Notes under the pieces: model-generated
What the model saw: only the letters and a program-made list of their open reading frames with translations
Told to the model about the DNA's origin: nothing
Databases searched by the model: none
Origin: Hyphomicrobiales bacterium
GTDB lineage: Bacteria > Pseudomonadota > Alphaproteobacteria > Parvibaculales > Parvibaculaceae
Direction: 5' to 3'
DNA: 6,485 bases
Assembly: GCA_015655095.1 (NCBI GenBank)
Contig: JAATFR010000183.1
Span: 1 to 6,485, forward strand
Translations under genes and position numbers: made by a program
In this document: positions 1 to 6,485 of the stretch, in pieces
How positions within the stretch are numbered: the first letter of the stretch is position 1
Layout of the letters: the number at the start of each line of letters is the position of its first letter

Positions 1-1145
1 ACATCATCTTCGGCCGCCACTGGATCTATGTCGGTGTCGAGCCGGATGTCGCCGAGCCGGGCGATGCCATGGTCATCGACATTGGCGAGACCTCGGTGCT
101 GATCGCCCGCGACGATGACATGAAGGTGCAGGCCTTCCACAATGTCTGCCGCCACCGTGGCGCGCGCCTGATCACGGATTACAAGGCGACCGTCGGCAAT
201 CTGGTCTGCCGTTATCATCAATGGACCTATGGGCTCGATGGCAAGCTGATCTTTGCCGAGAACATGGGCGCGGGGCTCGACATGAGCTGCCATGGGCTGA
301 AGCCCGTGCATATCCGTTCCATGGCGGGCCTTTTGTTCATCTGCCTCGACGATAACCCGCCGGACGATTTCGATGTCATGGCCCGCGCCATGGAGCCCTA
401 TATCGCGCCCCATGACGTGCGCAACACCAAGATCGCCCATCAGGCGGATCTCATCGAATATGGCAACTGGAAGCTGACGATGGAGAACAACCGGGAGTGC
501 TATCACTGCTCCGGCAACCATCCCGAGCTCACCATCCCGCTCTTTGCCTATGGCTTCGGTTTCAACCCGGACACCGCCGATGCGCTCAGCCTTCAGGAGG
601 CCAAACGCTACGATGATCTGATCGCCAGCTCGCACGGGCGCTGGGAATCCTGCGGTCTGCCCTCAGCCGAAATCGAGCATCTGGACGATATGGCGACGGG
701 GTTCCGCACCGAGCGGCTGCCGATCGACCGGGACGGCCAGTCCCAGACGATGGATACGAAGGTCGCCTGCCGCAAGCTGCTCGGCCATTTCAACGATCCG
801 CAACTGGGCGGGCTTTCCTTCTGGACCCAGCCCAACTCGTGGCACCATTTCATGAGCGATCATATCGTGACCTTCTCGGCCATACCGCTGACACCGGAAA
901 CGACGTTGGTGCGCACCAAGTGGCTCGTCCACAAGGATGCCGTCGAGGGCGAGGATTATGATCTGGAAAACCTGACCACGGTGTGGAACGCCACCAACCA
1001 GCAGGATGCGGATCTGGTCGAGATTGCCCAGAAGGGCATTGCGAGCCCCGCCTATGAGCCCGGCCCCTATTCGCCCTATACGGAAGGCCTGGTCGAGAAA
1101 TTCTGTAGCTGGTATCTGGGGCGGCTCTCCGCCGATCTTGTGTGA
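1..1145 (+). CDS. gbcA: Rieske oxygenase, glycine betaine monooxygenase alpha subunit (5' end missing)
   Basis: Terminal oxygenase of a two-component Rieske system, predicted to hydroxylate a methyl group of glycine betaine so that formaldehyde leaves and dimethylglycine remains; cytoplasmic. The reading frame is open from base 3 to the left edge, so the ATG at 69 is internal; about 40-50 N-terminal residues of a usual ~400-430 are missing. Counting from the codon at base 3, the Rieske [2Fe-2S] ligands are C49-R-H51 and C69-R-Y-H72. The catalytic domain has the ENNRECYHC segment with iron ligands H168 and H173, and D335 is the likely third ligand. E165 sits where most Rieske oxygenases have a bridging Asp; a Glu here is known from carnitine oxygenase CntA. 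The segments KWLVHKDAVEG and PGPYSP are typical of betaine-type members. Its stop codon lies against the start of the reductase gene. Stachydrine or carnitine demethylase is the main alternative; the neighbouring dehydrogenase, regulator and betA favour glycine betaine. Confidence 0.85.
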   Translation, partial: IIFGRHWIYVGVEPDVAEPGDAMVIDIGETSVLIARDDDMKVQAFHNVCRHRGARLITDYKATVGNLVCRYHQWTYGLDGKLIFAENMGAGLDMSCHGLKPVHIRSMAGLLFICLDDNPPDDFDVMARAMEPYIAPHDVRNTKIAHQADLIEYGNWKLTMENNRECYHCSGNHPELTIPLFAYGFGFNPDTADALSLQEAKRYDDLIASSHGRWESCGLPSAEIEHLDDMATGFRTERLPIDRDGQSQTMDTKVACRKLLGHFNDPQLGGLSFWTQPNSWHHFMSDHIVTFSAIPLTPETTLVRTKWLVHKDAVEGEDYDLENLTTVWNATNQQDADLVEIAQKGIASPAYEPGPYSPYTEGLVEKFCSWYLGRLSADLV

Positions 1146-1150
1146 GGTTG

Positions 1151-2266
1151 ATGTCTGTGGAACTGAAAAGCGAACGGGTTGCGCAGACACTGGCTGAAAA
1201 TCTGCCGAACTGGGACCCCGACCGGGATGATGTGCTTGTCTGCCGTCAGGTGCGCGATGAAACGCACGATGTGAAGACCTTCATTTTCTCCGGCCGGTCG
1301 CCCCAGCTTTTCCGCTACCGGCCCGGGCAGTTCCTGACCCTCGATCTGGAGATCGGCGGACAGCAGGTCAACCGCTGCTACACCATCTCCTCGACGCCGA
1401 CGCGGCCCTACGCCCTCTCGATCACGGTCAAGCGGGTGCCGGGTGGGCCGGTCTCGAACTGGCTGCACGATCATCTGGTGCCGGGAGCCGAGGTCAGGGC
1501 GCTGGGACCAGCCGGCATTTTCTCCTGCCTTGAGCATCCTGCGCGCAAATATCTGTTCCTGTCGGGTGGCAGCGGCGTGACGCCGCTCATGTCCATGGCG
1601 CGCAGCTTTCACGATGTGGGGGGGCGCCCGGACATCGTCTTCGTCCATAGCGCGCGGACGCCTGCCGACATCGTGTTCCGGGACGAGCTGGACCTGATGG
1701 CCCGCAACCAGCCGGGTTTCCGCATTACCCATGTCTGCGAGGGTGACGCGCCGGGCGAGCCCTGGAGCGGCTATCGCGGACGGCTGACGCCTGCGATGCT
1801 CGAGCTGATCGCGCCGGATTTTCGCGAGCGCGAAATTCTCACCTGCGGTCCCGGCCCCTATATGGCGGCGGTGCGCGCCATGCTCGAAGGGCTTGCCTTC
1901 GACATGGAGCATTATCATCAGGAAAGCTTCAGCTTCGAGGAGCTGTTCGCCGAGGCCGTGCCGGAGGGGCTGGAGGCGCCCTTGCCGGAGGAAGCGTCGG
2001 TACCCCGCTTCAAGGTGCAGTTCACCAAAAGCCGCCGCGACATCGAGTGCGAGGCGACGGCCAATGTGCTCGACGCCGCGCGCGCGGCCGGGATGCGGCT
2101 GCCATCCTCCTGCACCAAGGGCATTTGTGGAACCTGCAAGAGCAAACTTGTTTCCGGCTCGGTCGATATGAAGCATCAGGGCGGCATAAGGCAGCGCGAG
2201 ATCGATCAGGGCATGATCCTGATCTGCTGCTCGAAACCCCTGAGCGATCTCGTGATCGAACGCTAG
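1151..2266 (+). CDS. gbcB: Glycine betaine monooxygenase reductase (FAD/NAD(P)H and C-terminal 2Fe-2S ferredoxin)
   Basis: Electron-transfer partner of the upstream oxygenase: takes electrons from NAD(P)H through FAD to a [2Fe-2S] centre and on to the Rieske cluster. Counting from the ATG at 1151 (371 aa), the order is an FAD-binding barrel with the R75-C-Y-T-I-S-S flavin motif, a nucleotide-binding domain with SGGSGVTPLMSM (138-149) and CGPGPYM (232-238), a linker near 265-285, and a plant-type ferredoxin domain with cluster ligands C321, C326, C329 and C359 (CX4CX2CX29C). All expected cofactor motifs are present and length is normal for this family. The start is uncertain. A GTG at 1142 would overlap the oxygenase stop codon by four bases (GTGA) but has no visible ribosome site. 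The ATG at 1151 has GAGG at 1144-1147, though with only three bases of spacing, so I prefer it. Either way the gene is probably translationally coupled to gbcA. The gene symbol rests on adjacency to the Rieske gene. Confidence 0.85.
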   Translation: MSVELKSERVAQTLAENLPNWDPDRDDVLVCRQVRDETHDVKTFIFSGRSPQLFRYRPGQFLTLDLEIGGQQVNRCYTISSTPTRPYALSITVKRVPGGPVSNWLHDHLVPGAEVRALGPAGIFSCLEHPARKYLFLSGGSGVTPLMSMARSFHDVGGRPDIVFVHSARTPADIVFRDELDLMARNQPGFRITHVCEGDAPGEPWSGYRGRLTPAMLELIAPDFREREILTCGPGPYMAAVRAMLEGLAFDMEHYHQESFSFEELFAEAVPEGLEAPLPEEASVPRFKVQFTKSRRDIECEATANVLDAARAAGMRLPSSCTKGICGTCKSKLVSGSVDMKHQGGIRQREIDQGMILICCSKPLSDLVIER

Positions 2267-2269
2267 GCC

Positions 2270-3262
2270 ATGGCGCGGATACAGGTAACGCGGCATGGTC
2301 TCGATCTGGCTAAGCTCCAGCGGATCGCCTTTCTGACCCTGCCCAACTATTCCATGATCGCCTTCACCAATGCGCTCGAAGCCTGCCGCATGGCCAATTA
2401 TGTGAGCGGCCGAGACGCCTATGAATGGCAGGTGGTGACGCTTGATGGCGAACCGGCGATGGCGAGCAACGGGTTGAGTGTGTCGCCGGGCGGCGTGCTC
2501 GATATGGACGAACTGCCGGACCTGTTGCTGGTCTGCGGCGGCATTTCGGTTCGTCATGCGGTTTCGCGCGAGTTGAAGGACCTGCTGCGTCGGGTCGCGC
2601 GCCGTGGCGTCGCCATGGGCGCGCTCTGCACCGGCGCCTTCGCGCTGGCCGAGGCGGGTCTGCTGGAAGGGCGGACCTGCGCCATCCACTGGGAAAACCT
2701 CTCCAGCATCCGGGAGGAGTTTTCCAGCATCAATTTTGTCGATGATCTTTATGTCATCGATGGCGACCGGCTGACCTGCACCGGCGGCGTCGCGCCGCTG
2801 GACATGATGCTGGCCCTGATCGAAAAGAGGCTGGGCCCGGTGCTGGCGCGCAAGGTCTCGGCCCAGTTCATCCTTGAACGGATTCGCCATGCGGAGCACC
2901 CACAGAAGCCCCAAACGGGAAAGACGGGTGGCATAAGGCACCCGGCGCTCGGCCGGGCGCTGAAGCTGATGGCCGCGACCATTGAAGCGCCGCTCGAAAT
3001 AACCCGCATCGCCCAGGCCTCGGGCGTTTCCTCGCGTCAGCTTGAGCGCCTGTTCAAGCAGGAAACCGGGCATTCGCCGGTCGATCATTACCATGAATTA
3101 AGGCTGGAGCGCGCGCGTGAGTTGCTGCGCCAGACCCGCATGTCGGTGACCGACGTAAGTCTCGCCTGCGGCTTCCTGTCGGGCGCGCATTTCAGCACGG
3201 CCTACAGCCGCCGGTTCGGCCATTCGCCGAAGGCTGAGCGTGCGGTGGCGGGGGCGGCATGA
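2270..3262 (+). CDS. GlxA/GbdR-like AraC-family transcriptional regulator
   Basis: Predicted DNA-binding activator of the surrounding betaine genes, 330 aa. Residues about 17-195 form a DJ-1/PfpI (GATase-1-like) ligand-sensing domain: it begins QRIAFLTLPNYSMIAF and keeps the nucleophile-elbow segment GALCTGAF with C120, followed by H140-W141. Residues about 225-325 are an AraC/XylS domain with two helix-turn-helix units, one near 242-267 (LEITRIAQASGVSSRQLERL) and one near 291-320 (MSVTDVSLACGF through RRFGHSP). This architecture is shared by GbdR, CdhR and ArgR of Pseudomonas; GbdR responds to glycine betaine and dimethylglycine. Assigning that ligand here is inference from context, so no symbol is given. 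The gene starts three bases after the reductase stop codon with only a weak TAGG upstream, so it probably relies on coupling within the same transcript. The ligand could also be carnitine or another betaine. Confidence 0.88.
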   Translation: MARIQVTRHGLDLAKLQRIAFLTLPNYSMIAFTNALEACRMANYVSGRDAYEWQVVTLDGEPAMASNGLSVSPGGVLDMDELPDLLLVCGGISVRHAVSRELKDLLRRVARRGVAMGALCTGAFALAEAGLLEGRTCAIHWENLSSIREEFSSINFVDDLYVIDGDRLTCTGGVAPLDMMLALIEKRLGPVLARKVSAQFILERIRHAEHPQKPQTGKTGGIRHPALGRALKLMAATIEAPLEITRIAQASGVSSRQLERLFKQETGHSPVDHYHELRLERARELLRQTRMSVTDVSLACGFLSGAHFSTAYSRRFGHSPKAERAVAGAA

Positions 3263-3409
3263 GAAACCGGAGGGCGCTTGCGGAACCAGTCGTATTTTTA
3301 CCGGTCTCGTGGCGCAATCATTCTGTAAGTTTAACCGCAGGCGGCTCTATGCTTGGCCGTTCATCGCTTTGTCAATTGGCTGGCACCGCCCGCCTCAAGA
3401 GGTACTGAA
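3263..3409 (+). promoter_or_regulatory. Intergenic gap, presumed control region of the dehydrogenase gene
   Basis: This 147-base gap is the only sizeable non-coding stretch between plus-strand genes here, so it is the likely place for a regulator-dependent promoter. It is locally more AT-rich than its surroundings around 3290-3335. I see no convincing -35/-10 pair. There is a weak imperfect dyad (GAGAAACCGG at 3261-3270 against CCGGTCTC at 3301-3308) and a short CCGC-AG-GCGG palindrome at 3335-3344; neither is proof of an operator. No T-run follows a hairpin, so there is no clear intrinsic terminator after the regulator gene and read-through is possible. Confidence 0.3.
3397..3403 (+). promoter_or_regulatory. 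Ribosome binding site fixing the dehydrogenase start
   Basis: AAGAGGT lies upstream of the ATG at 3410, with seven bases between the GAGG core (3399-3402) and the start codon, which is near-ideal spacing. It is the best Shine-Dalgarno match in the window and decides in favour of 3410 over the upstream in-frame TTG at 3353. Confidence 0.75.
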
Positions 3410-5920
3410 ATGAAGACTCATGCGCGGGTGGTGGTGATCGGTGGCGGTGTCGTGGGCGTGAGCACGCTCTACCATCTGGCCAAAAAAGGTTGGTCCGATG
3501 TGGTGCTGATCGAGCGCAAGGAACTCACCTCGGGTTCGACCTGGCACGCGGCGGGCCTGCTGCCGCTTTTCAACCTCAGCTATTCGGTGGGCCAGCTCCA
3601 TAAATATTCGGTCAAGCTCTACAAGGAGCTTGGAGCGGAGACCGGCCAGCATGTCGGCTTTTCGCAGGTGACCAATATCCGCCTCGCGACGACGAAGGAC
3701 CGGATGGACGAATATCTCTATTATGCGGGCGTGGCCAAAACCATCGGCGTCGATGTGAAGTTCATCACGCCTGAAGAGCTGAAGGAAATCTGGCCGCTCT
3801 GCGACACCACGGGCGTGCTCGGCGCGATCCAGCATCCCGACGACGGCTATATCCAGCCTGCCGACCTGACCCAGGCGCTCGCCAAGGGCGCAAGGTCCAT
3901 GGGCGCGGAGATCAACCGCTATACCACCGTGCTTGCCATCGAGAAACTGCCGAGCGGCGAATGGCTGGTGAAGACCGACAAGGGCGACATCACCTGCGAG
4001 CATGTCGTCTCCGCCTCTGGCAATTTCGCCCGCAAGACCGGGGCGATGGTCGGGCTTGAAGTGCCGGTCATTCCCGTCGAACATCAGTATATCGTGACGG
4101 AACAGCATCCCGCGATCATGGAGCGCAAGCGCCTCGGCCTGCCCGAAATGGGCGTGCTGCGCGAGTCCGACGCCTCCTACTACATGCGCGAGGAAGCGGG
4201 CGGCCTGCTGCTCGGGCCCTATGAAATCGGTGCGCCGGCCTGTTATGTCGATGGCCCTGACGATAATTCCGAATACGAACTTTTCCAGGAGGACCTTGAG
4301 CGTCTCGAACCCTATATCGAGGCCGCGATCAAGCGCGTACCCGCTTTCGGTGAAGTGGGGGTGAAGAAGGTTTACAACGGCGCCATCGCTTACACCCCCG
4401 ACGGCAACCCCATTGTGGGCCCGGCTTGGGACGTGAAGAATTTCTGGCTCAACGAAGGCCACAGCTTCGGCGTGACGGCGGCGGGCGGCTCGGGCTGGCA
4501 GCTTGCCGAATGGATCGTCGAGGGCGAGCCTTCCGTCGATATGATGGGCGTGGACCCACGCCGCTTCGGCCCCTATGCGAGCCGCGGCTATCTGAAGGAA
4601 AAGAACGAGGAAGCCTATGCCAAGGTGTTCTCGATCCATTATCCCGACGAGGAGCGTGTCGCCGCGCGGCCTTTGAAGCGCGCACCGAACTATGATCGCA
4701 TGAAGGCGCTCGGCGCCGTGTTCGGCTCCGTCTATGGCTGGGAGCGTCCCAACTGGTTCGCGCCCGCGGGCTATGCGCTGAGCGAGGCCGATCTCGACAA
4801 ACCCGACGCGCTGCTGAACGAGAACCACCCTGATGTGAAAAAGGGCGAGGCGGTCCGTGAAAAGTGGAGCTTCCGCCGTTCCAACTATTTCGAGCATGTC
4901 GGCAATGAATGCCGCCATGTGAACGAGAAGGTCGGCATTCTCGACATGACGGCCTTCGCCAAGTTCCGGGTGACGGGCGCGGGGGCTGAGGCATGGCTCG
5001 ACTCAATCTTCACCAACAAGCTGCCGCAGAAGGTGGGCCGCGTCAGTCTGACTTATCTGCTGACGAAGCTCGGTGGTGTGCGCGCCGAATTCACCGTCTA
5101 CAAGGAAGCGCACCAGAATTACTATCTGGTTTCTGCGGGCGCACTTGAACGCCACGATTTCGACTATCTGCAAAAGCTGCTGCCCACGGATGGCAGCGTG
5201 CAGTTGCAGAAGATCACCACCCAGTTTGGCGTGCTGGTGGTGGCGGGTCCTCGCGCGCGCGACCTGATGGCGAAAGTCACGGATGCGGATCTGTCGTCGA
5301 AGGCCTTTCCCTGGCTTTCCGGCAAGACGATCAGCATCGGCGGGGCCGTCGTGACGGCGTTGCGGGTCAATTTCGTCGGCGAGCTTGGCTGGGAAATTCA
5401 CCATCCGATCGAGACGCAGAACTACATCTTTGATCTGCTGATGGAGGCGGGCAAGGAATTCGACATCAAGCCGTTCGGCATCCGCGCCATGGATTCCATG
5501 CGGCTGGAGAAATCCTACAAGCTCATCCCCCGCGAGCTTTCCATCGAATATGCGGCCTATGAATCCGGGCTTGATCGCTTCGTCGCGCCGAACAAGGGTG
5601 AGTTCATCGGCCGCGACGCGCTGGTGCGCCGCCGCGAGGAAGGGCTCAAGTGGAACTTCGTCACCATGGAAGTGCATGGCGTGACGGATGCCGATGCCCG
5701 GGGCTCCGAGCCGATCTATCAGGGTGAAGAAATGGTCGGCCGCGTCACATCGGGCGGCTATGGCTGGCGCGTCGGCAAGTCGCTGGCGCTCGCCATGGTG
5801 CGACCTAAACTGAACGCGGTCGGCACGGAGCTTGAGATCGTCATTCTGGGATTGCGCTACAAGGCGACCATCGTACCTGAATCCCCGTTTGATCCGGAGA
5901 ACAACGCGCTGCGCGGATAA
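3410..5920 (+). CDS. FAD-dependent dimethylglycine/sarcosine dehydrogenase-like protein with GcvT domains
   Basis: Predicted to oxidatively demethylate dimethylglycine and/or sarcosine, passing the released one-carbon unit to tetrahydrofolate. The protein is 836 aa from the ATG at 3410. Residues 7-27 form the FAD dinucleotide-binding loop (VVVIGGGVVG), with E35 ending the second strand. The SGSTWHAAGLL segment carries H46, at the position of the histidine that binds FAD covalently in mammalian dimethylglycine dehydrogenase. The DAO-type oxidoreductase domain runs to about 380 and includes YTPDGNPIVGPAW (328-340). A linker of this family follows (GSVYGWERPNWFA, 439-451). The C-terminal half is GcvT/aminomethyltransferase-like: EHVGNECRHVNEKVGILDMT (495-514), GELGWEIH (657-664), and TSGGYGWRVGKSLAL (780-794) in the final barrel. 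Length matches the ~800-860 aa of mitochondrial-type DMGDH/SARDH. No signal peptide or membrane segment, so cytoplasmic. Dimethylglycine versus sarcosine as main substrate cannot be settled from motifs; context after GbcAB favours dimethylglycine. An in-frame TTG at 3353 would add 19 unconserved-looking residues without a good ribosome site. Confidence 0.87.
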   Translation: MKTHARVVVIGGGVVGVSTLYHLAKKGWSDVVLIERKELTSGSTWHAAGLLPLFNLSYSVGQLHKYSVKLYKELGAETGQHVGFSQVTNIRLATTKDRMDEYLYYAGVAKTIGVDVKFITPEELKEIWPLCDTTGVLGAIQHPDDGYIQPADLTQALAKGARSMGAEINRYTTVLAIEKLPSGEWLVKTDKGDITCEHVVSASGNFARKTGAMVGLEVPVIPVEHQYIVTEQHPAIMERKRLGLPEMGVLRESDASYYMREEAGGLLLGPYEIGAPACYVDGPDDNSEYELFQEDLERLEPYIEAAIKRVPAFGEVGVKKVYNGAIAYTPDGNPIVGPAWDVKNFWLNEGHSFGVTAAGGSGWQLAEWIVEGEPSVDMMGVDPRRFGPYASRGYLKEKNEEAYAKVFSIHYPDEERVAARPLKRAPNYDRMKALGAVFGSVYGWERPNWFAPAGYALSEADLDKPDALLNENHPDVKKGEAVREKWSFRRSNYFEHVGNECRHVNEKVGILDMTAFAKFRVTGAGAEAWLDSIFTNKLPQKVGRVSLTYLLTKLGGVRAEFTVYKEAHQNYYLVSAGALERHDFDYLQKLLPTDGSVQLQKITTQFGVLVVAGPRARDLMAKVTDADLSSKAFPWLSGKTISIGGAVVTALRVNFVGELGWEIHHPIETQNYIFDLLMEAGKEFDIKPFGIRAMDSMRLEKSYKLIPRELSIEYAAYESGLDRFVAPNKGEFIGRDALVRRREEGLKWNFVTMEVHGVTDADARGSEPIYQGEEMVGRVTSGGYGWRVGKSLALAMVRPKLNAVGTELEIVILGLRYKATIVPESPFDPENNALRG

Positions 5921-5935
5921 GTTCTCTGCAGGCAG

Positions 5936-5975
5936 AAAAAAGCCCACATCCGATAAGCGGATGTGGGCTTTTTTT
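5936..5975. terminator. Bidirectional intrinsic terminator between convergent genes
   Basis: A perfect inverted repeat: GCCCACATCCG (5942-5952), loop ATAAG (5953-5957), CGGATGTGGGC (5958-5968). It is flanked by six A on the left and seven T on the right, extending the pairing to 17 bp. Read on either strand it gives a GC-rich hairpin followed by a U-run, so it can stop both the dehydrogenase transcript and the opposing betA transcript. It begins 15 bases after the dehydrogenase stop codon and overlaps the betA stop codon. Confidence 0.95.
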
Positions 5976-6485
5976 ATCTTTGTGCCGTTTTCCAGTCGGG
6001 AGCGGTGTAGTAGGGCGCGTTGGAGGGCGCAAGCAGCGGCTTGCCCAGAATATGATCGGCGGCCTTTTCGCCGATCATGATGGTCGGTGCGTTGAGGTTG
6101 CCGGTGGTGACCGAGGGCATGATCGATGAGTCGACCACGCGCAGCCCGGAGATGCCGTGAACCCGCGTTTCTGAATCCACGACCGCCATGGGATCGTCCT
6201 TGCCGCCCATCTTGCAGGTGCAGGATGGATGGTACGCGCTCTCGACCTTGTTCCTGATGAACTCGTCGATTTCCTCGTCGGACCGTACATCGACGCCCGG
6301 CTGGATCTCGCGCCCGACATAAGGTTTGAATGCCGGTTGCTGGAAAATCTCGCGCGTCAGGCGCACGCAGGCGCGCATTTCGGCGCGATCATCCTCATGG
6401 CTCATATAATTGAAGAAAACGCGCGGCTTGTCGGTCGGCTTGTTCGAGCGTAGCCGAACCCAGCCCCGGCTTTTCGAGCGCATCG
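5974..6485 (-). CDS. betA: Choline dehydrogenase BetA, C-terminal part (5' end missing)
   Basis: GMC-family flavoprotein that oxidises choline to betaine aldehyde, the first step towards glycine betaine. Only the last ~170 of about 550 codons are inside the window; the frame is open to the right edge, so the methionine codon at 6481-6483 is probably internal. Counting from it, the substrate/C-terminal domain shows SRGWVRLRS (5-13), FFNYMSHEDD (23-32), GREIQPGVDV (57-66), YHPSCTCKMG (84-93) with the catalytic-position H85, VHGISGLRVVDSSIMP (108-123), and TGNLNAPTIMIGEKAAD (127-143), where N131 falls at the second active-site position of the family. These blocks match E. coli-type BetA closely. 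The N-terminal FAD-binding domain lies outside the window. The stop codon TAA (5976-5974) lies in the A/T tail of the shared terminator. The gene converges on the dehydrogenase gene, so it belongs to a separate transcript, possibly a bet operon extending to the right. Confidence 0.92.
   Translation of the reverse strand, partial: MRSKSRGWVRLRSNKPTDKPRVFFNYMSHEDDRAEMRACVRLTREIFQQPAFKPYVGREIQPGVDVRSDEEIDEFIRNKVESAYHPSCTCKMGGKDDPMAVVDSETRVHGISGLRVVDSSIMPSVTTGNLNAPTIMIGEKAADHILGKPLLAPSNAPYYTAPDWKTAQR

Noticed and set aside
69..71. ATG as the true start of the Rieske gene
   Set aside because: The frame is open to the left edge and the 22 upstream codons read as the normal family lead-in (GRHWIYVGVEPDVAEPGD), so the gene is cut by the window edge.
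1076..3094. A 672-codon open frame on the minus strand opposite gbcB and the regulator gene
   Set aside because: It lies fully opposite two genes with clear family motifs, its translation is rich in Arg, His and Gln with no recognisable domain, and long antisense open frames are expected in high-GC DNA with strong third-position bias.
3369..3397. Possible promoter with TTGTCA at 3369-3374
   Set aside because: No acceptable -10 hexamer lies 16-18 bases downstream, and it is too close to the start codon to be convincing.
3395..4918. A 507-codon open frame on the minus strand opposite the dehydrogenase gene
   Set aside because: Antisense shadow of a well-conserved coding sequence; no family motif and no plausible ribosome site, with composition typical of a complementary frame.
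5003..5947. A 314-codon open frame on the minus strand reaching into the terminator
   Set aside because: It is the complement of the GcvT-like half of the dehydrogenase, crosses the strong terminator, and its translation resembles no known protein.
6229..6453. A 74-codon plus-strand open frame opposite betA
   Set aside because: Antisense to highly conserved BetA blocks with no independent sign of coding.

Overview
The window comes from a GC-rich bacterium, most likely an alphaproteobacterium. I infer this from the high-GC third-position codon use, from BetA and dimethylglycine-dehydrogenase-like proteins of a type common in that class, and from the dense same-strand gene packing. I cannot name the genus from sequence alone.

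Layout. Three tightly packed plus-strand genes occupy positions 1-3262. The first is the 3' part of a Rieske oxygenase gene of the quaternary-ammonium demethylase type (gbcA-like). Next is its flavin/ferredoxin reductase (gbcB-like). Third is a GlxA/GbdR-type AraC-family regulator. A 147-base gap follows, then a large plus-strand flavoprotein gene (3410-5920) that joins an FAD oxidoreductase domain to GcvT-like folate-binding domains, as in dimethylglycine and sarcosine dehydrogenases. A strong palindromic terminator (5936-5975) separates it from a convergent minus-strand gene whose last ~170 codons are visible. That gene is a clear BetA choline dehydrogenase (GMC oxidoreductase).

How the genes fit together. 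The set reads as a choline/glycine betaine catabolic locus. BetA starts the oxidation of choline towards betaine. The GbcA oxygenase, fed electrons by GbcB, would remove one methyl group from glycine betaine as formaldehyde to give dimethylglycine. The flavoprotein would take methyl groups off dimethylglycine and/or sarcosine and can pass the one-carbon unit to tetrahydrofolate. The GlxA-type regulator, lying between the oxygenase pair and the dehydrogenase, is the obvious candidate activator. The closest alternative is demethylation of another betaine such as stachydrine (proline betaine), because the Rieske enzymes for these substrates are hard to tell apart by eye.

I see no mobile element, CRISPR array, tRNA/rRNA gene or clear sign of horizontal transfer, and no undescribed system. 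The points most worth a second look are the combination of a Pseudomonas-style GbcAB/GbdR module with a mitochondrial-type dehydrogenase, the placement of the regulator inside the run of genes, the start-codon choice and tiny upstream ORF of the dehydrogenase, and the shared terminator that begins at the betA stop codon.
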